A stretch of DNA of 64,000 nt from Streptomyces sp. 3214.6 (GTDB lineage: Bacteria; Actinomycetota; Actinomycetes; Streptomycetales; Streptomycetaceae), in NCBI RefSeq assembly GCF_900129855.1, contig NZ_LT670819.1, positions 9,176,001 to 9,240,000 on the forward strand. The letters are read 5' to 3'. The translations under genes were made by a program, and so were the position numbers. This document shows, one piece after another, positions 1 through 7,572 of this stretch (the stretch's first letter is position 1; every line of letters starts with the position of its first letter). Below the pieces are notes generated by a model. The model was not told the origin of the DNA and did no database searches. It was given only the letters and a program-made list of their open reading frames with translations.

Positions 1-415
1 TGCGGCCGAAGCCGTAGAGCACGACGTCGCGCGGCTCACGACGGTCGATCTTGTTCGCGCCCGCGGCGCCGGCCACCGCCTCGGCGGTGAAGTCGACCAC
101 CGACAGGCCGCGGTCGTCGGCCCGGTAGGTCGCGGCGAGCATGCCGATGTCGATCTGCGACGGCCCGAGGTCGAGTGTGGTGAGGGCCTGGAGGAAGGGC
201 AGCGTCTCGGTGACCGAGAGTTCCTCGCCCGCGATCTGCCGGGCGAACCGGTGGGTCTTGAGGATGCTGACCACCGACTTGTTCACCAGGGAGCGGCTGT
301 GCAGCAGGATCGTCACGTCCCGCTCGCGGTGCAGCTTCCCGATCATCGGGATCATCGACTCCGCGATCTCCTCGCGGTTCTTCCAGTCAGTGAACGAATC
401 GTCGTTGAGCGTCAC
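1..415 (-). CDS. gap2: Glyceraldehyde-3-phosphate dehydrogenase, Gap2-type, N-terminal part (runs off the left edge)
   Basis: Only the first ~138 residues are in the window; the rest lies to the left. A GTG start at 415 gives VTLNDDSFTDWKNREEIAES, followed by a ~120-residue N-terminal region. The fragment ends as it enters the Rossmann glycine motif (VVLYGFGR), where the NAD(P)-binding domain begins. This long N-terminal extension before the Rossmann fold is typical of the second, larger GAPDH of Streptomyces rather than the standard glycolytic Gap. The protein would act in central carbon metabolism in the cytoplasm, possibly gluconeogenic. It is not obviously part of the neighbouring biosynthetic locus and is separated from it by a terminator at 504-555. 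Family identification is from recalled sequence similarity. Confidence 0.85.
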   Translation of the reverse strand, partial: MTLNDDSFTDWKNREEIAESMIPMIGKLHRERDVTILLHSRSLVNKSVVSILKTHRFARQIAGEELSVTETLPFLQALTTLDLGPSQIDIGMLAATYRADDRGLSVVDFTAEAVAGAAGANKIDRREPRDVVLYGFGR

Positions 416-503
416 GGGCCTATCTTTCGAGCTAGGTGGCGCTCATATGCTAACCCCCGGGTCATTCGATCATTCAAGCGGGCCGCTGCTCAGGTGTGCA
501 GGA

Positions 504-555
504 CGGTCGGGGCGGGCGCCTCGGCGGGGGAATGGAGAGGCGTCCGCCCCGACCG
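504..555 (-). terminator. Strong hairpin terminator after the MFS unit
   Basis: Arms 504-522 and 537-555 pair over 19 bp with a single mismatch around a 14-nt loop. It lies downstream of the minus-strand exporter and its possible small follower gene and upstream of gap2, so it would insulate the two. There is no clear T-run, as is common for Streptomyces terminators. Confidence 0.7.
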
Positions 556-576
556 CCGGTCAGGGGAGGGAAGGCG

Positions 577-714
577 TCATGAGGGCGGCCGGACCGTCGG
601 GTACGACGCCTCCCGCAGGGGCGCGGCGGGTGTCCCCGCCGCCCGGTGCGCGGCGACGGCGAACAGCGCCTTCTTGTCGCGGAAGAGCCGGAAGAGCCGG
701 AAGAGGCTGCGCAC
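577..714 (-). CDS. Possible 45-residue protein directly downstream of the exporter
   Basis: A GTG start at 714 lies 13 bp after the exporter stop and the frame closes at a TGA at 577. The predicted peptide begins with a threefold Leu-Phe-Arg repeat (LFRLFRLFRDKK) encoded by a 9-bp tandem DNA repeat at 682-708. It then continues into an Ala-rich tail. There is no strong ribosome binding site. The cationic, amphipathic start could suit a small membrane-associated peptide, but no family is recognised. It ends just before the terminator at 504-555, so it would be co-transcribed with the exporter. It may be non-coding. Confidence 0.3.
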   Translation of the reverse strand: MRSLFRLFRLFRDKKALFAVAAHRAAGTPAAPLREASYPTVRPPS

Positions 715-727
715 TCATCCGCATCGC

Positions 728-2170
728 TCAGACCTCTTCGGGAGCCTGGCGGCGGCGCGGGATGCCGAGGGCGCACAGCGCGCCGGCGAACACCACCGCG
801 ACGCCCACCCACACCGCGGGATGCAGCCCGTCCACGAACTCCTGCGGCCCCCGCGTGCTGCCGTGCGCCACGAACACCGTGCTCAGTACGGCGATTCCGA
901 GCGCGCCGCCGATCTCGCGGACCGTGGTGTTGGCGCCGGACGCCTTGCCCGCGTGACTCTTGGCCACCGAGCCCAGCACCACCGCCGCCGTCGGCGCGAA
1001 CACGAAGCCCATGCCGATGCCGGCCACGATCATCGGGCCGACCAGCGACGAGTACTCCGTGTCGACGTCGGCGACCAGATTGATCCAGCCCAGGCCGACA
1101 CCCTGCAGGAACAGGCCGAGGGCCATCAGCCGGCCACCGCCCACCTTGTCGGTGAGCAGACCCGCCACGGGGGCGACGAACATCGGCATCAGCGTCCAGG
1201 CCAGGGTGCGCACTCCGGCCTCCAGCGGGGTGCGTGGCGGCACGATCTGGAGGTACTGGGCCAGCAGGAACAGGGAGCCGAAGACACCGAAGTACATGGT
1301 CGCCGACACGATGTTGGTGAGGGTGAAGGCCCGCACCTTGTAGAACGACAGCGGCAGCATCGGCTCGGCGACCCGGGACTCCCACACGACGAACACCGCC
1401 AGCAGCACCGCGCCCGCCACGAACGCGCCCAGCACCTTCGCCGACGTCCAGCCGTCCGGCTCGCCGTGCACGATCGCCCACACCACCGCGCACAGACCGG
1501 CCGCCGCCAGCACCATGCCGACCAGGTCGAGGCGGACGCCGGGCAGGGAGCTCTCCCGCAGGGCGAACAGCACCAGCGGGATCGCGATCACACACACCGG
1601 CACGTTGATCCAGAAGATCCACCGCCAGTCCAGACCGTCGACCACCGCGCCGCCCACCACCGGGCCCATCGCCACGGCCAGACCGCTCACACCGGACCAC
1701 ACGCCCAGCGCCATCCCGCGCAGCCGGTCCGGCACCGCGTGGGACAGCAGGGTCAGTGACAGCGGCATCACGGCCGCCGCGCCGAAGCCCTGGATCGTAC
1801 GGAAGGTGATCAACTGGGCGCTGGTGTCGGACAGTCCGCAGCCGATGGAGGCCAGCGTGAAGACGGCGATGCCGACGACGAAGACCATCCGCCGCCCGAA
1901 CCGGTCGCCGAGCGCGGCGCCGGTCATGAGCAGACAGGCGAAGCTCAGCACATAGGCGTTGACGAACCACTGCAGTTCCTGCGTGTTCGCCTCCAGGTCC
2001 ACGGCCAGGGTGTGCAGGGCGGTGGAGACGACGAGGTTGTCGAGCGCGACCATGAACATCGGCACGCTCGCCGCGACGATCGCGAGCCAGAGGGGTATGC
2101 GCCGGCCCCCGGCGTCGGGGGCGGAGGCGGCCGGCTCGTCGAGGACCGGGCTTTCTTCGGACAGCGTCAT
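728..2170 (-). CDS. MFS drug/metabolite exporter, DHA2 (EmrB/QacA) type, 14 TM
   Basis: A 480-residue major facilitator of the length and hydrophobic pattern expected for the 14-helix DHA2 drug:H+ antiporters. Helix 1 contains a Leu-Asp-Asn segment near residue 43. Motif A (GDRFGRR) lies between helices 2 and 3, and a motif-C-like Gly/Pro-rich segment (MGPVVGG) is in helix 5. Such proteins export amphipathic or lipophilic compounds across the cytoplasmic membrane. Its position beside the PUFA-synthase locus makes it a candidate exporter or self-protection pump for that product, but it lies past a MerR gene and two inserted elements, so the link is inferential. The ATG has an AGGAGAG ribosome site (2180-2186) that touches the end of the MITE-like element at 2185, so its promoter must lie in or beyond that element. 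Confidence 0.85.
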   Translation of the reverse strand: MTLSEESPVLDEPAASAPDAGGRRIPLWLAIVAASVPMFMVALDNLVVSTALHTLAVDLEANTQELQWFVNAYVLSFACLLMTGAALGDRFGRRMVFVVGIAVFTLASIGCGLSDTSAQLITFRTIQGFGAAAVMPLSLTLLSHAVPDRLRGMALGVWSGVSGLAVAMGPVVGGAVVDGLDWRWIFWINVPVCVIAIPLVLFALRESSLPGVRLDLVGMVLAAAGLCAVVWAIVHGEPDGWTSAKVLGAFVAGAVLLAVFVVWESRVAEPMLPLSFYKVRAFTLTNIVSATMYFGVFGSLFLLAQYLQIVPPRTPLEAGVRTLAWTLMPMFVAPVAGLLTDKVGGGRLMALGLFLQGVGLGWINLVADVDTEYSSLVGPMIVAGIGMGFVFAPTAAVVLGSVAKSHAGKASGANTTVREIGGALGIAVLSTVFVAHGSTRGPQEFVDGLHPAVWVGVAVVFAGALCALGIPRRRQAPEEV

Positions 2171-2184
2171 GGCGGGGGACTCTC

Positions 2185-2345
2185 CTAGGGTCTTTCGTTT
2201 GGATCAGGCCGGATCAGGGAGCGGGGTCTGGTGCGGTGCATCGCAAGGCGGAGGAGGGAGTCAGGGCGGAGCGCTGGTGACCGACGACAACGCGGCGAGG
2301 TGCGGTGCCAGGGCCCGCGAGCATGATCCAAACGAGAGGCCCTGG
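2185..2345. mobile_element. MITE-like element (161 bp) with ~22-bp terminal inverted repeats
   Basis: The left end (2185-2206) and the right end (2324-2345) are inverted copies matching at 19 of 22 positions, with the shared core CGTTTGGATCA. There is no coding capacity. It fills nearly all of the 185 bp between the DUF3291 gene and the exporter gene, both on the minus strand. A TA dinucleotide flanks the left end and TG the right. Short non-coding elements of this kind are scattered in Streptomyces genomes and are presumably moved by a transposase elsewhere. Confidence 0.65.
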
Positions 2346-2355
2346 GCGTGGGGTG

Positions 2356-2757
2356 TCAGGCACCGGTGCGTTCCTGCTCGGCGAGGCGGCGCCGGGCGTC
2401 CTTCCAGTCGATCGGCAGATCCGCGGCGGGGACCTGCCAGAACGTGAAGACCGAGTCCTTCATCGTGGGCCGCAGCCCGTTCATGATCGACCGGTGCGGC
2501 TCGGTTTTCGCGTACGTGTAGAGCGCGTCCTTGTCCTCCCAGGCCGACAGGGTCCAGAAGGTGCGCTTGAAGGGCTGGGCGATCAGGGAGGCGCCGTACG
2601 CGCCGGGCGCGCCGGACACCTGCTTCCACGCGGCCAGCGATTTGAGGAAGAAACGCGGCACGTCGCTGAGCGAGCGGACCTCCAGCCGGGACGCCATGAC
2701 GAACGCCTCGGTGTCGGGTGCGGGGGTGCTGACGGTGGTCCAGCGCAGGGTGGGCAT
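2356..2757 (-). CDS. DUF3291 / ABM-like dimeric alpha-beta barrel protein
   Basis: A 133-residue protein with the compact ferredoxin-like fold expected of the DUF3291 / spheroidene-monooxygenase-like branch of the dimeric alpha-beta barrel superfamily. Recognisable stretches are RTFWTLSAWEDKDAL and FTFWQVPAADLPIDW. Members include small cofactor-free oxygenases, but many have no known reaction and none can be assigned here. The ATG at 2757 is preceded by a purine-rich GGAGAGAAGG site. It is divergent from the MerR gene and shares an intergenic region with a near-perfect palindrome, so it is the likely MerR target. It probably once formed an operon with the downstream exporter, from which the MITE-like element now separates it. 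Confidence 0.65.
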   Translation of the reverse strand: MPTLRWTTVSTPAPDTEAFVMASRLEVRSLSDVPRFFLKSLAAWKQVSGAPGAYGASLIAQPFKRTFWTLSAWEDKDALYTYAKTEPHRSIMNGLRPTMKDSVFTFWQVPAADLPIDWKDARRRLAEQERTGA

Positions 2758-2794
2758 GGCTGATGCCTTCTCTCCGGCGGCGCGAAGGAAAATT

Positions 2795-2833
2795 GGATAC
2801 CTCTACTATCTATGTTAGACAGTAGAGGTATCC
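2795..2833. promoter_or_regulatory. Probable MerR operator in the divergent promoter
   Basis: Perfect 13-bp inverted repeats, GGATACCTCTACT (2795-2807) and its complement (2821-2833), flank a 13-bp centre. Pairing continues on both sides with single mismatches to about 2788-2840. It lies between the divergent DUF3291 and MerR genes. MerR-family regulators bind such long dyads between the -35 and -10 boxes, so control of both genes is inferred. Confidence 0.7.
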
Positions 2834-2878
2834 AGTTTTCAAGTGCAAGGCCGAACGACCGAACCGGAGCCGAACCGC

Positions 2879-3496
2879 ATGCGAATCTCCGAGTTGAGCC
2901 GCCGCAGTGGCGTCTCCGTGACGACGATCAAGTACTACCTCCGCGAGGGCCTGCTCCCGTCCGGCCGTCAGACTGCCGCCACCCAGGCCGAGTACGACGA
3001 CCAGCACCTGCGCCGACTCCGCCTGATCCGAGCCCTGACCGGCGTACGCGGTCTGTCGGTCAGCACCACCCGGGAGGTGCTCGACGCCCTCGCGGAGTAC
3101 ACGGGGGACACCCACCGTCTGCTGGGCGTCGCCCTCGGCGCCATCCGAGTGGGCGAGGCGCCCTCCGACGACGCGTGTGAGGCCGCCGAAGTCGAGGCAC
3201 TGGTCAAGGAGTTGGACTGGGACGTGCACGCGTCGGCACCCGCCCGGGCCGCCCTCGCCGAGACCCTCGGCTCCCTGCGCGCCCTCGGCGTCCCGCTCGA
3301 CTGGCGGACCCTCCTGCCGTACGCGCAGCTCGCCGAGCGCACCGCGGTCCTCGACCTCGACCAACTCACCGGTCTCGACGACCCGTTGGAGGCCGCCGAG
3401 CGCGCCCTCCTGCTGACCGTCCTCCTGGAGCCCGCCCTGATGGCACTCAGGCGCATGGCCCAGGAAAACGAATCAGCCCGCCGCCACGCTCCCTAG
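2879..3496 (+). CDS. MerR-family transcriptional regulator
   Basis: 205 residues. The N-terminal winged helix-turn-helix (residues 1-70) begins MRISELSRRSGVSVTTIKYY, a classic MerR DNA-binding start, followed by YLREGLLPSGRQT. The rest is helical, with no cysteine cluster for metal sensing, so a small organic ligand is more likely than a metal. The ATG at 2879 was chosen over an in-frame GTG at 2843 because a GGAG site lies about 9 bp before it and the DNA-binding domain starts there. The stop is a TAG formed from a TA dinucleotide plus the first G of a MITE-like element, so the C-terminus may have been altered by the insertion. Confidence 0.85.
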   Translation: MRISELSRRSGVSVTTIKYYLREGLLPSGRQTAATQAEYDDQHLRRLRLIRALTGVRGLSVSTTREVLDALAEYTGDTHRLLGVALGAIRVGEAPSDDACEAAEVEALVKELDWDVHASAPARAALAETLGSLRALGVPLDWRTLLPYAQLAERTAVLDLDQLTGLDDPLEAAERALLLTVLLEPALMALRRMAQENESARRHAP

Positions 3497-3635
3497 GGCC
3501 TGCCCGACGGATCATGCCAAAGACGCGGGGAATGGCACGCCCACCTGCGGCGTTGCAGTTGGACGCACCATTCCCCGCTCACCTGCGTCGATCAGATGCC
3601 GCTGCCTTCCTGTGACTTGATCCGCCGGACAGGCC
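3496..3635. mobile_element. MITE-like element (~140 bp) flanked by TA on both sides
   Basis: Terminal inverted repeats at 3496-3514 and 3618-3635 match at 16 of 18 aligned positions, with inner ends GGATCA/TGATCC. TA lies immediately outside each end (3494-3495 and 3636-3637), as expected for a Tc1/mariner/IS630-type target duplication. It has no coding capacity. It ends in the same GGATCA core as the element at 2185-2345 but differs through most of its length. It abuts the MerR stop codon. Confidence 0.65.
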
Positions 3636-3780
3636 TATTGACCTGAGTCAGAGATTCTTCGTTGGATCGGCGCCATCAGCCGGATGCCGTGCGGCCGCGA
3701 GGCCCGGCCCGGCCTGCTGGAATCCGGCCTCCGGCACGCCAGGCAGCTCTCGAGAACTACCCGAAAATCTCCGACTCAGG

Positions 3781-5076
3781 TCACTGGCGGCCCAGTTCGC
3801 GCAGTAGTTGGGCGGCGGCCTCCTTGCCGGAGGAGAACGCGGCCTCGTGCGAGCCGATCTGGTCGTGGTACTGCTGCTTGGAGTGGAAGTACGAGCCGCA
3901 CAGCTTGACCCGGGGGCCGTCGTTGACGTCGTAGATGGTCGCTTGCGCGTCGCGCATCGCCATGTCGATGACCGGGTGCTCGTAGTGGAAGGTCCGGATG
4001 ACCGACTCCTCGCGGATCGGCAGCGGATAGTCGAGCGTGACGAAGTAGTCGGTCGTCGACTCGAAGTCGTGCAGTTTGTTCATGTAGTAGACGACGTACG
4101 TGCGCGGCTCCCCGTCCAGCGTCACCTTGCCGTAGTTCCACGCCTCCCACCGCTTCTCGTCGACCGGCATCACCGAGGCGTCGGTGTGCAGAACCACCGT
4201 GGAGGCGTTGTAGCGCAGGTCCGCGAGCAGCTTCTGCTGGGCCGGGGTGGGGTTCTCCAGCAGCGTACGGGTGGTGTCGGCGTGGGTGGCGACGATCGCG
4301 TGGTCGAAGCGCTCCTCACCGGACTCGGTGCGTACGACGACCCCGTCCTCGAGCTGCCGGATCCCGGTGACCGGCTCGGACAGCCGCACCTTCGGGTCGA
4401 TGGCGGCGAGCACCTTGCGCACATAGGAGACCGAACCACCCGTCACGGTCCGCCAGTCGACGCGGCGGCCGCCCAGGCCGCCCTCGTCGTGGGCCATGAA
4501 GAAGGCGATCACGGTCGTGGCGGGCATCTCCCAGATCAGCTCGGCCGGCACCGACCACACCGCGCTGCACAGCAGGATGAAGTAGCCGTGGCGGAACTCC
4601 TGGCTGTAGCCGTTGCGGTCGAGGTACTCGCCCATCGGCATGTTCGTGCGCTTGCGGAAGAAGTCCCGGCGGCCCTCCTCGTGGAAGCGGCGGGCCTCGC
4701 GCCAGATGGTCTGGAAGTACTCGGGGTAGCGCGCGACCACCTCCTCCTCCGGCAGGTCCAGCTCGGCGCTGCCGTACTGGAAGACGGAGTCGAGGTCGAA
4801 GAAGTTGAAGCCGGTCGGCAACGGCTGGGTCGTCACGCCCAGTTCGTCGAAGAACCCCGTCAGATTGGGGTAGCCGGGCCGGTTGTGGACGACGAACGCG
4901 GTGTCCAGACCGAGGAGTTGGCCCCCGTCCTCCACCTCCACGGTGCTGGCGTGGCCGCCGTAGCGGTCCTCGCGCTCGAACAGGGTGATCTCGGCGTGCT
5001 CGCGCAGGACATACGCTGCGGAGAGGCCGGCGACGCCACCGCCGACGACGGCGATGCTGGGCTTGGTGGGGGACAT
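3781..5076 (-). CDS. FAD-dependent amine-oxidase-like oxidoreductase (COG2907 type)
   Basis: 431 residues with an N-terminal FAD/NAD Rossmann motif (VVGGGVAGLSAAYVL, about residues 10-24), then FERE..YGGHA typical of the phytoene-desaturase/amine-oxidase fold. A C-terminal FAD-contact segment (VKLCGSYF..) ends the protein. The closest family I recognise is COG2907. Relatives of this family often sit beside cyclopropane-fatty-acid synthases, and one is reported to act on fatty acyl chains in furan-fatty-acid synthesis in alphaproteobacteria. In this operon an oxidation or isomerisation of the polyunsaturated acyl chain is the natural guess, but the reaction is unproven. It is the last gene of the operon, 18 bp after the phosphopantetheinyl transferase. 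Confidence 0.75.
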   Translation of the reverse strand: MSPTKPSIAVVGGGVAGLSAAYVLREHAEITLFEREDRYGGHASTVEVEDGGQLLGLDTAFVVHNRPGYPNLTGFFDELGVTTQPLPTGFNFFDLDSVFQYGSAELDLPEEEVVARYPEYFQTIWREARRFHEEGRRDFFRKRTNMPMGEYLDRNGYSQEFRHGYFILLCSAVWSVPAELIWEMPATTVIAFFMAHDEGGLGGRRVDWRTVTGGSVSYVRKVLAAIDPKVRLSEPVTGIRQLEDGVVVRTESGEERFDHAIVATHADTTRTLLENPTPAQQKLLADLRYNASTVVLHTDASVMPVDEKRWEAWNYGKVTLDGEPRTYVVYYMNKLHDFESTTDYFVTLDYPLPIREESVIRTFHYEHPVIDMAMRDAQATIYDVNDGPRVKLCGSYFHSKQQYHDQIGSHEAAFSSGKEAAAQLLRELGRQ

Positions 5077-5094
5077 CGAAGCTCCTTACGGGGG

Positions 5095-5793
5095 TCAGCC
5101 GGACAGCGTGACGGTGCTCAGCCCGCCGGGGCGGGACTCTTCGGTGGCGACGGCCACCACGTGGTGCGGGGTCGGGCGCACAAGGTCGAAATGCCAGCGC
5201 CCGAAGGGCAGTTCGGGGTCGTGAAGGCGAATGCGGGGTCCGGACAGGCCGGTGAACGCGAACGAGGACAGAGGGCGGCGCAGCCCGGTGCCGAGCGCCT
5301 TGAGGTAGGCCTCCTTGAGCACCCAGTGCGCGGCGACCCGCGTGGCCCGGGCCTCGGGGTCCGCCACCGCCGCCAGGTCGGCCTGCTCCCGCTCGGTGAA
5401 GTGCCGCGGCAGATGTGCCACGGCGTCGGCGCCGGCGGGCGAGGCCTCGGCGTCCACACCGCAGGCCCGGCCGTCCTCCGTGACCACGCAGGCGATCAGC
5501 CCGTCGGTGTGGGAGAGGTTGAAGCGCAGGCCCGAGCCGGCCGGCAGCTCCAGCTCCGGCCTGCCGTCCTCGGTGGTGCGAAACCGCCAGGCGCCGACCG
5601 GGTGGCCGGACCGGGCGCTGAGCGCGTGCCGCGCCAGCAGCCGCGCGGCGACCCGGCGCAGTCGACCGCGCGCGACACGCGTACGCTCGCAGCGCGCCCG
5701 CTCGCCGTCGCTGAGCAGGACCGTGCCGCCGAGACGGGCCACGAACGCCGCGGCGGCAGGCTCCGGCAGCAACCAGAGATGTCGGTCCGTCAT
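5095..5793 (-). CDS. Sfp-type 4'-phosphopantetheinyl transferase
   Basis: 232 residues. It transfers the phosphopantetheine arm of CoA to ACP serines, making the synthase active. The two hallmark Mg2+/CoA motifs are present: GVDAEA (usual GIDVE) near residues 113-118 and WVLKEAYLKALG near residues 160-171. The substrate-loop segment FNLSHTDG precedes them. The length fits the Sfp/Gsp class rather than the short AcpS class. The ATG starts 1 bp after the stop of the acyl-CoA dehydrogenase, so translation is coupled. Its presence in the operon implies that the three tandem ACPs of PfaA and the free ACP need a dedicated activator, as in other PUFA synthase loci (PfaE). Confidence 0.9.
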   Translation of the reverse strand: MTDRHLWLLPEPAAAAFVARLGGTVLLSDGERARCERTRVARGRLRRVAARLLARHALSARSGHPVGAWRFRTTEDGRPELELPAGSGLRFNLSHTDGLIACVVTEDGRACGVDAEASPAGADAVAHLPRHFTEREQADLAAVADPEARATRVAAHWVLKEAYLKALGTGLRRPLSSFAFTGLSGPRIRLHDPELPFGRWHFDLVRPTPHHVVAVATEESRPGGLSTVTLSG

Positions 5794-5794
5794 C

Positions 5795-7561
5795 TCAGCT
5801 GTGGGCCAGCGGGAACTGCCAGTACGAGAACAGCCGGTGCTCCCGGTACTGGTGGCGCAGCACCCGCATCACCTCGTCGATGTCCGCCTGGTCGGTGATC
5901 GACTCGTGCGGGCGCAGCTGCCGGCGCAGCCGCTCCAACTGGAGCAGCAGTACGGCCGCGTTGGGCAGCGGGTCCTCCAGCACCTCGTGCGAGTGGACAT
6001 AGGTGAGCACGCAGGCCGCGGTGGTGTGCAGCAGGCAGTACTGCTTGGCCAGGTCGAAGAGCTCGGCGCTCTGGCCGTACTCGCGACCGAGCCGGGCCTG
6101 GAGCGCGGTGCGTTTCTCGGCCAACCCCTCGGCGTGGTCCAGCAGTTCCTGCGCCGCGTCGGCGGCGCGCAGCAGCTGGCCGCGCTCCTCCTCCTTGGCG
6201 TCCATGGCCAGCTCCCGCAACCGGGCGAGCCCGTCGGGGGCGGCAAGCAGCGCGTCGTCCGCGCCCCGGCTGAACAGCTCCTGCTTCCACGGCTCGTACA
6301 CCGGCAGTGGCCGGTGCATGCCGAACAGCGTGGCGGCCCGCTCGGCGGCCCGCGCCCTGGTCGCCTCGTCGGCTCCCCTCGCGCCGTCCAGCAGCCCGCC
6401 CAGCTGCTGGCCGAGGTTGCGCAGGTTCACCACCGTGTTGCCGTCGGCGAAGTTGGCGACCAGCAGATCGCGCAACTTCTTCTGGAAGATGCCGTAGCGC
6501 GGATGGCCGCGCAGGAAGAAGCGGGCACCGAGCACCACGCTGAGCTGGGACACCGTGCGTTCCAGCAGGGTCGGCAGGAAGTACTTGGCGACGGACGTCC
6601 ACACGCTGGTCTGCTCGGGGGCCGCCTGGAGGCTGCGGACCGCCCCGAGGCTCACCGCGTCGCAGATCATCAGGTCCGCGAAGGCCTCCGTGAGCTGACG
6701 GCGGCTGTAGGGGATGTCGCTGACGGCCTGACCGAAGATCATCCGCTGCTCGGTGAAGTCCAGCGTGAGGCGCAGCGCCGTGTCGGCCGCCGACATCGCC
6801 AGGCCGTTGATGACCGCGCGGGCGGCCTGGGTGGCCTTCAGGGCGATCTCCAGGCCCTGGCCTTCAGCGCCGATCAGGTTCTCCGCCGGCACGAACGCGT
6901 CGTCGGCGCGCAGCCCGCTGATGTCCATCCCGCGCAGCCCGTGCAGCTGCTCGCGGGGCAGCTCCCGGATGGTGTCGGCGGGGGTGCGCGCCTTGTCCAG
7001 GACGAGGATGGAGAAGGCCCCGGGTCCGGGCCGTTCGCCGGTCCGCACGAACAGCGTCATCCGGTCGGCCATGGTGGCAGTGCCGATCAGCCACTTCTCG
7101 CCGCTGACGAGATAGCCGCCGTCCACCTTGCGGGCGGTCATGTCACTGGCCAGGAGATCGCTGCCGTGGGCGCGTTCGGACAGCCCCCAGGACATGCTGT
7201 GGCCGTCCTTCATGTCCGCGATCAGCCGGCGCTTCTGCTCGTCCGTGCCACCGATCCACACCGGCATGAACGCGAGGTTGTTGATCACCATGGCGGTGGC
7301 CGTGGACGAGCAGCGGCGGGCGACGATCCGCGCCAGGTTGAACCCGGTCTCCACGTTCCCGGCCCTGCCGCCCTGGGCGCCGGGCAGCGAGTACTCCGGC
7401 ACGCCCCACCGGCGCACCATGCTGACCAGCGCGAACGGGTACTCCTCCCGCTCGTCGTAGGCCATCACCTGGTCGAACGGCATCCGGCTGGACGGATCGT
7501 GCGGATCACCGAGAAAGCTTTCCAACCGCGCTGCGAGCGCCGTCAGTTCGTTCTTTGGCAT
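5795..7561 (-). CDS. Long acyl-CoA dehydrogenase (588 aa), first of two paralogues
   Basis: The flavin dehydrogenase fold occupies about residues 1-390: an N-terminal helical domain, a beta domain (SWGLSERAHGSDLLASDMT, then SGEKWLIGTATMADRM) and a C-terminal helical bundle (IFGQAVSDIPYSRRQLTEAF). About 190 further, mostly helical residues follow, making it half as long again as a normal 380-400 residue acyl-CoA dehydrogenase. Such enzymes form or use alpha-beta double bonds on CoA or ACP thioesters with FAD. Here desaturation or reduction of the PUFA-synthase product is likely. The ATG at 7561 lies 11 bp after the stop of its paralogue. Sequence similarity between the two is visible but moderate, suggesting an old duplication with divergent roles. 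Catalytic base not assigned. Confidence 0.85.
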   Translation of the reverse strand: MPKNELTALAARLESFLGDPHDPSSRMPFDQVMAYDEREEYPFALVSMVRRWGVPEYSLPGAQGGRAGNVETGFNLARIVARRCSSTATAMVINNLAFMPVWIGGTDEQKRRLIADMKDGHSMSWGLSERAHGSDLLASDMTARKVDGGYLVSGEKWLIGTATMADRMTLFVRTGERPGPGAFSILVLDKARTPADTIRELPREQLHGLRGMDISGLRADDAFVPAENLIGAEGQGLEIALKATQAARAVINGLAMSAADTALRLTLDFTEQRMIFGQAVSDIPYSRRQLTEAFADLMICDAVSLGAVRSLQAAPEQTSVWTSVAKYFLPTLLERTVSQLSVVLGARFFLRGHPRYGIFQKKLRDLLVANFADGNTVVNLRNLGQQLGGLLDGARGADEATRARAAERAATLFGMHRPLPVYEPWKQELFSRGADDALLAAPDGLARLRELAMDAKEEERGQLLRAADAAQELLDHAEGLAEKRTALQARLGREYGQSAELFDLAKQYCLLHTTAACVLTYVHSHEVLEDPLPNAAVLLLQLERLRRQLRPHESITDQADIDEVMRVLRHQYREHRLFSYWQFPLAHS

Positions 7562-7572
7562 GGGTGCTCCTG

